A stretch of DNA of 64,000 nt from DATFRY01 sp963764695 (GTDB lineage: Bacteria > Myxococcota_A > Polyangia > Haliangiales > Haliangiaceae), in contig CAVXTW010000001.1 in NCBI GenBank assembly GCA_963764695.1, positions 2,108,001 to 2,172,000 on the forward strand, read 5' to 3'. The notes beneath the pieces are model-generated. The model was not told the DNA's origin and did not search any database. It saw nothing but the letters and a program-made list of their open reading frames with translations. Made by a program: the position numbers and the translations under genes. This document shows, one piece after another, positions 1-8,477 of the stretch (positions are counted from its first letter, which is position 1; each line of letters begins with the position of its first letter).

Positions 1-128
1 GCGGTCAGCTCGTGCGTCGACAGCTGGCCGTTGCCGGCCACCAGGAGCAGCTCGTTGCCAGTCCTCGCCGCGCTCGGCGGATCGAGGAGCCTCGGCTCGG
101 TCACGTCCACATCACCCCCGCGCCCCAT
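1..128 (-). CDS. N-terminal fragment of a possible FHA-type regulator (runs off left edge)
   Basis: An open minus-strand frame starts at ATG 128 and runs without a stop off the window edge (42 codons). The visible protein ends in a hydrophobic stretch (LLLVAGNGQLSTHEL, about residues 27-41) resembling the segment just before an FHA domain in myxobacterial sigma-54 activators and kinases. That assignment is a weak resemblance only. The start is supported by TATGCT seven bases upstream, the same geometry as many other genes here. ATG 140 is in frame but overlaps that box. It is divergent from the oxidoreductase at 301. Confidence 0.4.
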   Translation of the reverse strand, partial: MGRGGDVDVTEPRLLDPPSAARTGNELLLVAGNGQLSTHELT

Positions 129-135
129 GCGTTGC

Positions 136-141
136 AGCATA
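136..141 (-). promoter_or_regulatory. -10 box TATGCT, leaderless start of the left-edge gene
   Basis: TATGCT lies 7 bp before ATG 128, so transcription would begin at or next to the start codon. No Shine-Dalgarno sequence is present. Confidence 0.45.
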
Positions 142-300
142 TCACTGCACGAGTCGCGCCCGCTGCTGTGGCGAGGCAGTCCGCGGGCTTGCGCGTGCTG
201 ACCGCGCGACTTGCGCGCTCGACTCGCGCGCACAACCGCCCTGCCGGCGCCGGTTCCGGGCCGTTGCACCTGGCCTCCGGGTTGCTGAGGACCCGCCCCG

Positions 301-2008
301 ATGGCGAGCAAGACCGTGGCGATCGTGGGGGGAGGGGTGGGCGGACTCAGCGCAGCGCACGAGCTGGCCGAGCGCGGCTTCACCGTCGATGTGTACGAGG
401 CGCGGGCCGCGGCGGGCGGCAAGGCGCGCAGCCAGTACGTGACCGGCACCGGGCGTGACGGCCGCCGCGACCTGCCCGGCGAGCACGGCTTTCGCTTCTT
501 CCCCGCCTTCTACCGCCACGTCATCGACACCATGGCGCGGATCCCGTGCGGCGACGGCACGGTGGCGGACAACCTGGTCCCGGCGCCCGAGGCCGGGGTC
601 GCGCTGGCGGACGGGCGTGCGGTCGGGCGGCTGGTGCGCTGCCTGCCGTCCGGGCCGCGCGACTGGATCGACGCGTTCGCGCTGCCGTTCCGCCGCCTCG
701 GCTTCACCGCCGCGGACGCCGTGCGCTTCCTGCGCCGGGTGCTGCGCTACTTCACCTCGTGCGCGCGGCGGCGCCTGGAGCAGTACGAGTCGATCTCCTG
801 GTGGGACTTCCTGGGCGGCGACGACTACTCGCCGAGCTTTCAGCGCCTGCTGGTCGCGGTGCCGCGGACCATGGTGGCCATGGACCCGCGCCGCGGCAGC
901 GCCCGGACGGTCGGCGACGTGTCGATGCAGCTCCTGACCGACCACGCGCTGGACGGCGCGCGCACCGATCGCCTGCTGTGCGGGCCGACAAGCGAGGCAT
1001 GGATCGAGCCGTGGCGCCGCCACCTCGAGTCACTCGGGGTGCGCTTCCACATGGGGTGCGCGGCGCGCGCCATCCACGTCCGCGACGGCGTGGTGGCGGC
1101 GGTCGAGCTGGCCGACGGCACCAGCGCGCGGGCCGACCAGTTCGTGCTGGCGCTGCCGCTCGAGGCGCTGCGGCCGCTCATCGGCGAGGAGCTCGCCGAC
1201 CTGGATCCCGGGCTCTCGCGCCTGCGCCGGATGCAGGGCTCGCGCTTCGATCGGCTCACCAGCTGGATGAGCGGGATCCAGTTCTATCTGCGCCGCGACG
1301 TCCCGATCGTGCGCGGGCACCTCCTCTATCCCGACTCTCCCTGGGCGCTGACGAGCGTGTCGCAGGCGCAGTTCTGGCGCGAGGAGGGCGCGCTCGAGGA
1401 GCGCTACGGCGACGGCTCGGTGCGAGGCTTGATCTCGGTCGACATCTCGGAGTTCGACGTGCCCGGCACCTACGTGACCAGGCCGGCGCGCGAGTGCACC
1501 CCGGCCGAGGTGGCCAGCGAGGTGTGGCAGCAGCTGCGCGCCGCGGTCAACACCAGGCGCCGGACCACGCTGCGCGACGACGATCTGGTCGCCTGGCACC
1601 TGGACGACGATCTCGAGCCGCAGCCGGGCGGGGGCCTGATCAGTCGCTCGCCGCTGCTTGTCCACCCGCCCGGCTCGTGGCACGACCGGCCCGAGGCCTC
1701 GACGGAGCTGCCCAACCTCACGCTCGCCGCCGACCACGTCCGCACGCACACCAACATCGCGAGCATGGAGGGCGCCAACGAGGCGGCCCGCCGCGCGGTC
1801 AACGCCATCCTCGATCGCACCGAGCACGCCGGCGCGCGCTGCGCGGTCTGGCCGCTCCGGGAGCCGGCCATCTTCGACCGGGCCAAGCAGATCGACGAGC
1901 GCATGATGGGCGGCGGCGACCGGGCCCGCCACGTGTTCGATTCTGATGCCGTCCGGCGAGTCGGGGCTGCGCGGCCTGGCCGAGTCGCTGGAGCTGGCCA
2001 CCCGTTGA
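301..2008 (+). CDS. FAD-dependent amine-oxidase/phytoene-desaturase-like oxidoreductase, frameshifted near the end
   Basis: Flavoprotein of the amine oxidase/carotenoid desaturase superfamily. The N-terminus has the dinucleotide-binding GGGVGG (residues 10-15) with an acidic residue at the end of the second strand (DVYEAR). The C-terminal FAD-closing segment (LAADHVRTHTNIASMEGANEAARRA) is intact. Substrate is unknown; relatives act on isoprenoid or polyene chains. The plain reading frame runs to 2103 with an Arg-rich tail that overlaps the convergent esterase. Dropping one T of the TT at 1941-1942 gives ...HVFDLMPSGESGLRGLAESLELATR and a stop at 2006-2008, which is more natural (568 aa) and clears the neighbour. 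I therefore read this as a one-base insertion, probably a sequencing error. There is no TANNNT box upstream; a GAGGA sits about nine bases before the ATG. Confidence 0.85.
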
Positions 2009-2029
2009 ACACGGGGCGATCCAGGGCGA

Positions 2030-3728
2030 CTACGGGAACGCGTCCTGGTACACAGCGCGCCACACGGCGCACTCGTCGATCCGGAAATCCGGCACGACGG
2101 TGACCTCGGTGCCGAAGTTGACGCGCGCGTCCGCCTCGGCCGCGAAGGCCGGCCAGATCGGGGCCTCGCCGCCGTTCGGATCGCCGCCGGCAGCCAGGCG
2201 GGTCCAGTAGTCGCGCATCGGGGCGCCGACCAGGTCCTGCTCCTCGCCGTCGACCGAGTCGAACACGAACGCGATCTCCGCCCCGTGGGTGGCGCCGAGG
2301 AACTCGAGCCCCGGGATCGGCAGCGGGTAGTCGAAGTTGTACATGTAGACGTCGAGGCCGGCGGCGGCCGCGCGCCGCGCGGTGTCGTGCGTGGTGCAGA
2401 CCAGCCCGGCGTCGCCGGTGATGCGCTGCAGGGCCGCGTCGGGAGACTCGAACTCGGCGAGCGGATAGGCGTCGGCGATGATCTGCGCCTGCTCGCCGAA
2501 GCGCCGCTCGAGCGCCGCCAGCAGCTGGTCGGCATTCTCCACCGGGATGGCGCCGATGTGAAACAGCGTGCCCTCGTCGGTGTTGCTGCCGAGGATGTAC
2601 GGCACGCTGGCGGCGTTTCCGTCGGTGAACAGCGCGCGCGGCTGATCCGGGATCACCTCACCGTCGACCATCGGGCCGAAGCCCCAGCGCGGCGTGCCGC
2701 CCTGGTAGCCGCCGCCGCCCGGCAGCTCCTCGGGCGGGGCGCCGTCGACGGGCGGCGGGGCCAGGAGCTCGCCGGCCGGCACCTCGCGCAGACAGGCCAG
2801 CACGTCGGCGGCCTCGGCGCAGCCCATCGCCTCGGCGAAGGCGGCGGCGCCGGCCTCGCGATCAGCCGGCTCGTCCAGGTAGGTCGTGCATCCGCCGCTC
2901 TGGCTGATGGCCCGGTGGAACAGGCCCGCGCTGCCGGGAGAGACCATGTGCAGGCAGACGTCCTGCGATCCGGCCGACTCGCCGAAGATGGTCACGCGGC
3001 CCGGATCGCCGTCGAACGCGGCGATGTTGTCGCGCACCCACTCGAGCGCGCGCCGCTGATCGAGCAGGCCCTGGTTGCCGGCCGGCGATCCCTCGCCGGC
3101 CAGCGCCGGGTCGTGGAAGAAGCCGAGCGGCCCCAGCCGGTAGCTGGTGGTCACAACGACCACGCCGTAGGTCTCGGCCAGCGCGCGTCCGTCGTAGAAC
3201 AGGCCGCCCACGCCGAGCGGAACCTCGTCGGCGGTGGAGCCGGACTCGTTGCCGCCGCCGTGAAACCAGACCATCACCGGCAGCGGCTCGGCCGGGGCCG
3301 GCTCCGGCGTCCACACGTTGAGGTAGAGGCAGTCCTCGCTCTCGGACGCGCCGCCCTGCAGCGAGTCGAGCTGGGCGCAGCTGTCGCCGAACGCGGTCGC
3401 GTCGCGCACGCCCTCCCACGGCTCGTTCGGCAGCGGCGCCTTCCAGCGCAGCTCGCCGACCGGCGGCCGCGCGAACGGGATGCCGAGGAAGCGCCTGCTG
3501 TCGCCGTCCAGCTCGCCCTGCAGCTGGCCGTCGGCGATGGTGACCAGGGTGTCGGATCCCGGCAGCGTCCTCCGACGGACCCGCGTCGGGCACGCTGCCG
3601 CCGTCATCGTCGGTGTCATCGCCGGTGTCGTCGGACCCGGAGTCGTCGCCGCACGCGCCGAGCGCGCAGGTCAGGGCCAGGATCGAGGCGCGCGCGATCG
3701 CGCGGTGGGCTCGGAGGGCAGACAGCAT
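2030..3728 (-). CDS. type-B carboxylesterase lipoprotein, one-base frameshift near the N-terminus
   Basis: Alpha/beta-hydrolase of the carboxylesterase type B (cholinesterase-like) family. It shows the family signature EDCLYLNVW, the oxyanion HGGG, the nucleophile elbow FGESAGS, an acid in NTDEGT and a His in THGAEIAF. The downstream frame alone (from 3619) lacks a signal peptide. Another frame from ATG 3728 encodes a clean lipoprotein signal (lipobox LGAC, Cys26) and an Asp/Gly/Ser-rich linker. The two join if one base of the CCC at 3558-3560 is removed, giving ...PSEDAAGSDTLVTIADGQ and 565 aa. The protein is thus probably an exported, lipid-anchored esterase. TAGCAT lies six bases before ATG 3728 (leaderless type). 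It is convergent with the oxidoreductase; substrate unknown. Confidence 0.85.
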
Positions 3729-3770
3729 GGGCCGATGCTAGCTCCGCTCGTGCCCCGACGTCCCCGCTGA

Positions 3771-4613
3771 TCAGCGACCCGCGGCCCAGGTGATCCCGCC
3801 AGCTACATGTGCGAGGAAGGCCGGGTCCGCCCACGACGCGTCGGTGTGGCCGAGCGCGGTGTAGAAGGAGCGGCCGCCCCGATAGGCGCGGCTCCACGCG
3901 ATCGGATGGTCGGCGCCCATGCCGCCGCCCTCGTAGGTGGATTCGTTGACGGTCAGAAGCACGTCCACGTCCGGGCGCGGGTTGGTGCGGAAGTCGTACC
4001 ATTCGTCCTCGCGCTCCCACGCGGCCGGCAGGTGCGCGGTTGACGGATGGTCGGCCTTCGCGACCCGGACCGTGGCGGTCTGGATGGCCGGGTGGGCGGC
4101 GAAGTAGGCGCCGACCAATCCGCCGTACCACGACCAGTCGTACTCGGTGTCGCTCGCCGAGTGCACGCCGACCCAGCCGCGCCCGCCCTCGAGCCAGCGC
4201 TCGAGCGCGCCCTGCTGCGCCTTGTCGAGGACGTCGCCGGTGGTGAGCAGGAAGACGACGACGTCGAAGCCGGCCAGATCGCGATCCGCGAAGCGGGCCG
4301 GGTCCTCGGTGTGCTCGAATGTCCAGCCGCGCTCGGTCGACAGAGCGCGCAGCGCAAAGGTGGCCGGCTCGATCGACTCGTGGCGAAAGCCGGTCGTGCG
4401 GCTGAAGGCGAGCACGCGGACAGGCTGGGTCGGCTGGGTCATCGCATCCTCCGGCTGGTCGGGCGCGCCGGTGTCCGCATCGGCCGGTTCGGGTCCGGCA
4501 CCGCCGCCGGCGTCGCCGGCTCCCGGGCGCGAGTGGCCGCAAGACGGCAGCGCTGCGAGCGCGAGCGCGACGGCGAGCGCCGTGCGCGGCCCGGTCTGGA
4601 TCGTCGGTGACAA
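3771..4613 (-). CDS. ThuA-like domain lipoprotein
   Basis: 280-residue lipoprotein: hydrophobic signal ending in LPSC (Cys25), a Gly/Ala/Asp/Pro-rich linker to about residue 62, then a ThuA-like (trehalose-utilisation, glutamine-amidotransferase-fold) domain. Family motifs visible are FSRTTGFRHESI, the LLTTGD strand-turn, GWVGVHSASDTEYDW, and HPIAWSRAYRGGRSFYTALGHTDASW at the end. ThuA-like domains are common in secreted sugar-associated proteins, but their reaction is not settled and none should be assumed here. The start is TTG 4613, chosen because TAGGCT sits six bases upstream. It follows the esterase gene divergently from the DUF202 gene. Confidence 0.85.
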   Translation of the reverse strand: MSPTIQTGPRTALAVALALAALPSCGHSRPGAGDAGGGAGPEPADADTGAPDQPEDAMTQPTQPVRVLAFSRTTGFRHESIEPATFALRALSTERGWTFEHTEDPARFADRDLAGFDVVVFLLTTGDVLDKAQQGALERWLEGGRGWVGVHSASDTEYDWSWYGGLVGAYFAAHPAIQTATVRVAKADHPSTAHLPAAWEREDEWYDFRTNPRPDVDVLLTVNESTYEGGGMGADHPIAWSRAYRGGRSFYTALGHTDASWADPAFLAHVAGGITWAAGR

Positions 4614-4619
4614 GGCCGC

Positions 4620-4625
4620 AGCCTA
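4620..4625 (-). promoter_or_regulatory. -10 box TAGGCT, leaderless TTG start of the ThuA-like gene
   Basis: TAGGCT lies 6 bp upstream of TTG 4613. The spacing places +1 at the TTG and decides this unusual start; there is no Shine-Dalgarno sequence. Confidence 0.5.
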
Positions 4626-4662
4626 CCACCGGTGTGGCGGCGGCTCTCGATCGTGATAAAGC

Positions 4663-5061
4663 GTGGTGGTGAGCGAGCCGGAGCCAGCCGCGCGAGGCGA
4701 CGTCGACCCGCGCATCATGCAGGCCAACGAGCGCACCTTGCTGGCCTGGCTGCGCACCGGCATCGGCCTCATGGCGTTCGGCTTCGTGCTGGCGCGCGCC
4801 GGCGACTGGCTGGCCCAGCTGGTCCAGGCCCCGCCGGCGCGGCGCGAGTTCGATCTCGTGCCGTGGCTGGGCATCGGGCTGATCGCGCTCGGCGTGCTGT
4901 TCAGCGCGCTGGCCGGCGTCGAGTACGCGCGCATCCGCAGCGCGCTCCTGCGCGGGCTGCCGATCTCCTTCGGCGGCGTGCTGCCCGGACTGCTCGCCGG
5001 GCTGGTCTCGCTGATCGGGACCAGCCTGCTCGGCATCCTGATCTGGCGACTGCTCGTCTAG
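4663..5061 (+). CDS. DUF202 (YidH-like) small membrane protein
   Basis: 132-residue inner-membrane protein with the DUF202 signature LANERTLLAWLRTGIGLMAFGF (seen as QANERTLLAWLRTG, about residues 20-33) followed by three predicted membrane helices (about 32-52, 66-87 and 102-128). Function of the family is unknown. Three consecutive GTG codons open the frame at 4663, 4666 and 4669, so the exact start is uncertain. It is divergent from the ThuA-like gene and convergent with the next gene. Confidence 0.85.
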   Translation: MVVSEPEPAARGDVDPRIMQANERTLLAWLRTGIGLMAFGFVLARAGDWLAQLVQAPPARREFDLVPWLGIGLIALGVLFSALAGVEYARIRSALLRGLPISFGGVLPGLLAGLVSLIGTSLLGILIWRLLV

Positions 5062-5084
5062 ATCGCGTCTCGATCGCCGAGGCG

Positions 5085-5669
5085 CTACCGGCCTCGAGCC
5101 TGCTTGTCGCGCAGGCGGGCCAGCGCGTCGTTCTGGTTGCGCGGGATCTCGGCCAGGCGGGCGCGGTGCAGGTTGATGCTCAGCTCGTAGAGGCCGATGT
5201 CCTTCTCGGGCAGCTGGCTGCGGTACTCGGCGAGCACGGTCTGCGCGAACTGGATGTAGTCCTCGGACATACGTCGGCGGTCGGCGTAGTAGCGATGGAT
5301 CTCTTCCTCGCTTGCCGTTGTCGACTGGACCTTGCCGAACAGCTCGTTCGACTGCCGCGCTCGCTCCGCGCGCTGCGCCAGGACGTTCTTGTCGTCGGTT
5401 GGAGCACCGAGCTGCCAGTAAAGGTTGTCGGGCAGACGTTCTCGAAGCCGATCGAGGTCAACCGGATAGGCCGAGTTTGCGGCCTGGTCTGGAATCTGGG
5501 GCAGGGCCGGATCGGGCGCATTCGCTCGCCCCGACGGTGGCTGCTCGCTCGCGCCTGCGGGAGCTGGCTTGCTCGCGGTCGTCGGCGGCGTCGAGTCGCC
5601 GAGTGCATGCCAGAGAAGAGCCACTCCTGCGACGAGCGCGATCAGCGCGAGCCCGATCGTCTTTCGCAT
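5085..5669 (-). CDS. membrane-anchored helical protein, divergent from a secreted esterase
   Basis: 194 residues: one N-terminal membrane anchor (about 4-24), a Pro/Ala/Ser-rich linker to about 60, then a charged, strongly helical region. The layout (anchor, flexible linker, helical domain) resembles lipase-specific foldases, but the protein is shorter and I do not see the foldase RxxFDY motif, so the resemblance is architectural only. A near-perfect AGGAGG stands five bases before ATG 5669. The gene shares a 68-bp upstream region with the secreted esterase gene at 5738, so the two may be co-regulated. I do not recognise the family with confidence. Confidence 0.75.
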   Translation of the reverse strand: MRKTIGLALIALVAGVALLWHALGDSTPPTTASKPAPAGASEQPPSGRANAPDPALPQIPDQAANSAYPVDLDRLRERLPDNLYWQLGAPTDDKNVLAQRAERARQSNELFGKVQSTTASEEEIHRYYADRRRMSEDYIQFAQTVLAEYRSQLPEKDIGLYELSINLHRARLAEIPRNQNDALARLRDKQARGR

Positions 5670-5737
5670 GAGTTCCTCCTATACACGGTCCGCACGCATT
5701 CTCTACTATGTTCCCCGCCAACAAGCGGAGGAATCCA

Positions 5738-7048
5738 ATGACGCGACGTGTCCTGATTGGTTTCCTGGCCCTGCTCTCGTTCTCCGGGTCAGCTCGAGCA
5801 GAGACGGTGCTCGAGACCATCGTCAACATCCTTGTCAACGGAGGCAATGAGTTCGACTGGGAGCGGGTGGAGCTGCCCGGGACCGTGTGCGGCAATGGCT
5901 CCCAGTACAAGTTCTTCGTCCACCGCACGTCGTCCCCCAACCTGCTCTTCTTCTTCGAGGGCGGGGGCGCGTGCTGGGACTACGACACCTGCAGCGGGCG
6001 CGCGGGCCTGCTCGGTGCGGCCAACCCGAACGGCATCGCCGACGACTACATGGAGCAGTTCACGGCCAAGTACGTGTCGCCGATCGTGAACGGCGCCGAC
6101 CCGGGCCTGCCGCTGCGCAGCCGCACCGACCTGCCGACCAGGGACTGGAACATCGTCTACATGCCGTACTGCACCGGCGACGTGCACATCGGCAACCGGT
6201 CGGCGGTCTACGAGGATCAGACCGGCGCCGAGCCGGACCTGGCGTGGACCCACAACGGCTTCAACAACACGGCGGCGGCGGCGGAGTACGCGGCCAGCCA
6301 GTTCCCGTCGGTCAACAAGCTGCTCGTCACCGGCTTCAGCGCCGGCGGCACCGCCACCTCGGCGGCGTACTACTTCGTGCGCACCGCCATCTCGCCGCAG
6401 CGCGGCTACCTGCTCAACGACTCCGGCCCGGTCTATCCGGCGCCGGACGCCGGCTTCAACTCGCGCGGGCTGCACGACCAGATCCGATCGTCGTGGAACC
6501 TGGACTCGGTGTTCAGCCAGCTGCCCGGCAGCTTCGATCCGAACGACTTCGGCAGCCTCAACCGGGTCGTGGCGCAGACCTTCCCCAACGATCAGATCGC
6601 GTACACGGCGTACACGCGCGACTACAACTACTCGCGCTTCTCCTACGAGCGCTTCCACGATCCGGACGACCAGGAGACGGTGCTGTCGTTCTGGCACGAG
6701 GACCAGGACAACCTGGTCGACGTGTTCGACACGCTCAACAACGTCAGCTACTTCATCCCGCACCACCGGCCGATCAACGACAGCCACTGCTCGACCATCA
6801 TCACGTTCATCGGCAGCCACGCCTGCCAGCAGATGGAGAAGAAGCGCCACTGGTGGGAGTACCTCGAGTGGCCGCCGGGGCAGTCGTTCAAGTGCTACAG
6901 CGAGTTCGTGCCGATGGAGACCTTCCTCCACCGGTTCATCAACCAGAACACGCGCACGCGCATCTACGAGCCGGCCAACGGGTACAACAACGAGGACCCG
7001 GGGATGAGCATCGTGGCGCCGCTCATCAACGGCGCGCTCGGCGGCTGA
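5738..7048 (+). CDS. secreted pectinacetylesterase-family (Notum-like) esterase
   Basis: 436-residue secreted serine esterase. The signal peptide ends at ARA (residue 21). The family pattern is clear: FFEGGGACWD (oxyanion region, about 73-81), TRDWNIVYMPYCTGDVHIG (about 134-152), and the nucleophile GFSAGG (199-204, Ser201). The C-terminal part keeps many Cys and aromatic residues of exported enzymes. The family removes acyl groups from polysaccharides (plant pectin) or lipidated proteins (animal Notum); the bacterial substrate is unknown. The frame is open from 5708, but GGAGG at 5727-5731 and the signal peptide fix the start at ATG 5738. Confidence 0.88.
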   Translation: MTRRVLIGFLALLSFSGSARAETVLETIVNILVNGGNEFDWERVELPGTVCGNGSQYKFFVHRTSSPNLLFFFEGGGACWDYDTCSGRAGLLGAANPNGIADDYMEQFTAKYVSPIVNGADPGLPLRSRTDLPTRDWNIVYMPYCTGDVHIGNRSAVYEDQTGAEPDLAWTHNGFNNTAAAAEYAASQFPSVNKLLVTGFSAGGTATSAAYYFVRTAISPQRGYLLNDSGPVYPAPDAGFNSRGLHDQIRSSWNLDSVFSQLPGSFDPNDFGSLNRVVAQTFPNDQIAYTAYTRDYNYSRFSYERFHDPDDQETVLSFWHEDQDNLVDVFDTLNNVSYFIPHHRPINDSHCSTIITFIGSHACQQMEKKRHWWEYLEWPPGQSFKCYSEFVPMETFLHRFINQNTRTRIYEPANGYNNEDPGMSIVAPLINGALGG

Positions 7049-7214
7049 GCCGGCGCGGGCCCGAGATGGAGTGAACGGACCGGCCGCGGGCGTGCGGCTG
7101 GTCCACGCGCGCGCGGCCCATGTGGCGAGAGCGCGCGCCGCCAAGTCCCGGATTTCCGTTCCCGGCCGCTGCGGGAACGGCCGGTACGGCTCGGGGCTTG
7201 CAACCCCTCGGCCC

Positions 7215-7460
7215 ATGGAACGCGCCACGAACACATGCGAAGTATGTGGAAATCAGTACGACAAGGCCTTCGAGGTCATCTTCGACGGCACGCGCCACGT
7301 CTTCGATTGCTTCGCATGCGCCATCCACGCCCTGGCGCCGCGCTGCAACACGTGCGGCACCACACTCATCGGCCACGGCATGGAGTCGAGCGGCAAGTTC
7401 TACTGCTGCGCCCACTGCGCCCGGTCGGCCGGCGTTCCTGAGATGCAGGACCGGGCCTGA
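7215..7460 (+). CDS. small Cys-rich zinc-ribbon protein
   Basis: 81 residues with four Cys pairs or near-pairs: CEVCGN, DCFAC, CNTCG and CCAHC, plus His residues. This pattern fits a double zinc ribbon of a small conserved family often seen in high-GC bacteria; no function is established to my knowledge. The frame extends upstream to 7071, but the upstream part is Arg-rich and shadow-like, so I start at ATG 7215 where the zinc-ribbon sequence begins. It precedes another four-Cys zinc-finger protein. Confidence 0.7.
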   Translation: MERATNTCEVCGNQYDKAFEVIFDGTRHVFDCFACAIHALAPRCNTCGTTLIGHGMESSGKFYCCAHCARSAGVPEMQDRA

Positions 7461-7527
7461 CGGCCCGGGGCGGCACCATCGCCGCCATGCTATGAGCCAT
7501 GTGAGCCCGCAGGGTGGAGGGAAGACC

Positions 7528-7893
7528 ATGGACCGGTATCTTGCGAGAGCGCGAGAGCGGCTCCTGCGCAGCCGAGACGAGTTGCTCCGGCGGCGCAGCG
7601 ACCACCGCGAAGGCGAGGAGGAGCTGCTCGGCGTCCGCGAGACGGATCCGGGCGACGCGGCCGCCGCCGAGGGTGGCGCCATCCCGCTCGACTCGCTCAA
7701 CGAGAGCGAGCAGGCGCAGGTCACCGAGATCGACGCGGCCCTGACCCGCCTCGACGAGGGTGCCTACGGCCGGTGCGAGAGTTGCGAGGAGCCGATCGGC
7801 ATGCGCCGGCTCGAGGCGGTGCCGTGGGCGCGGCGCTGCTTCACGTGCGAGACCGAGCACGAGAAGGAGCACCGCACCGCCCACCAGGTCTGA
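7528..7893 (+). CDS. DksA/TraR-type zinc-finger protein
   Basis: 121 residues. An N-terminal coiled-coil (about 3-75) of charged helices is followed by the C4 zinc finger CESCEEP...CFTCE (about 89-113) typical of the DksA/TraR family. These proteins insert a coiled-coil into the RNA polymerase secondary channel and alter transcription with ppGpp. The coiled-coil tip here does not show the DksA Asp-Asp pair at an obvious position, so it may be a DksA-like rather than a true DksA protein. GGAGG at 7516-7520 fixes ATG 7528 over the upstream in-frame ATG 7492. Confidence 0.8.
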   Translation: MDRYLARARERLLRSRDELLRRRSDHREGEEELLGVRETDPGDAAAAEGGAIPLDSLNESEQAQVTEIDAALTRLDEGAYGRCESCEEPIGMRRLEAVPWARRCFTCETEHEKEHRTAHQV

Positions 7894-7896
7894 GCG

Positions 7897-7926
7897 CCGC
7901 GCGCGGGCGGTGAGCCCGCGGCGCGG
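7897..7926. terminator. GC-rich hairpin between convergent genes
   Basis: CCGCGC-GCGGGC, loop GGTGA, GCCCGC-G-GCGCGG forms a long GC stem with one bulge in the 48-bp gap between the DksA-like and CBS genes. No T-tract follows on the plus strand, so termination is inferred from structure and position only. Confidence 0.5.
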
Positions 7927-7941
7927 CCTTCGGACCCCTTC

Positions 7942-8421
7942 CTACAGGACCGGGTTGGCGTGATCCTCGCGGCGAGGCTGGCAGATCGCGGCCAGCGTGC
8001 GCGAGACCTCTGCGTCGGTGACGTCCGGGCGGCGGCGCCCGCCGTCCTGCTCCGCCTCGCGGACCAGGTCGGTCAGGGTCAGCACGCCGACAACGCGCGC
8101 GTTCTCGTCGGCGACCGGCACGCGGCGGACCTGATACTCGCTCATCACCTTCTCGGCCACTCCGATCGGATCGCCGGGCGCGCAGGAAAACACCTGGCGG
8201 GCCATCGCCATCTCCACCGAGATGTCGCCGACGGGCTGCCCGCGCAGATACGCCGCCATGCAGATGTCCCGGTCCGTGATCATGCCGACCAGCCGTCCAT
8301 CCGCATCGACGACCGGAAGCGCCCCGACGTCGTGATCCCACATCAGCTGCGCCGCGCGGGCCAGCGAGTCGCTCGTGCTGCAAGTGACCGCGGGGCGGCT
8401 CATCAACTGTTCGACCAGCAT
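7942..8421 (-). CDS. tandem CBS-domain protein
   Basis: 159 residues, essentially a single pair of CBS motifs (about 7-60 and 72-130): VGALPVVDADGRLVGMITDRDI and VRRVPVADENARVVGVLTLTDLV are the two core strands. Stand-alone CBS pairs usually bind adenine nucleotides and regulate a partner enzyme or channel; no partner is adjacent. AGGAGG lies four bases before ATG 8421. It is convergent with the DksA-like gene and lies downstream of the cytochrome operon on the same strand, after 56 bp, with its own strong ribosome site. Confidence 0.85.
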   Translation of the reverse strand: MLVEQLMSRPAVTCSTSDSLARAAQLMWDHDVGALPVVDADGRLVGMITDRDICMAAYLRGQPVGDISVEMAMARQVFSCAPGDPIGVAEKVMSEYQVRRVPVADENARVVGVLTLTDLVREAEQDGGRRRPDVTDAEVSRTLAAICQPRREDHANPVL

Positions 8422-8477
8422 TCGTCCTCCTGCGGATGGGTGTCAGCAAGAGGCTTGCAAGCCCGGCGCCAGCCTGC

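Noticed and set aside
12..458. Plus-strand frame at the left edge
   Set aside because: Arg/Ala-rich, overlaps both the minus-strand start at 128 and the oxidoreductase start; no ribosome site.
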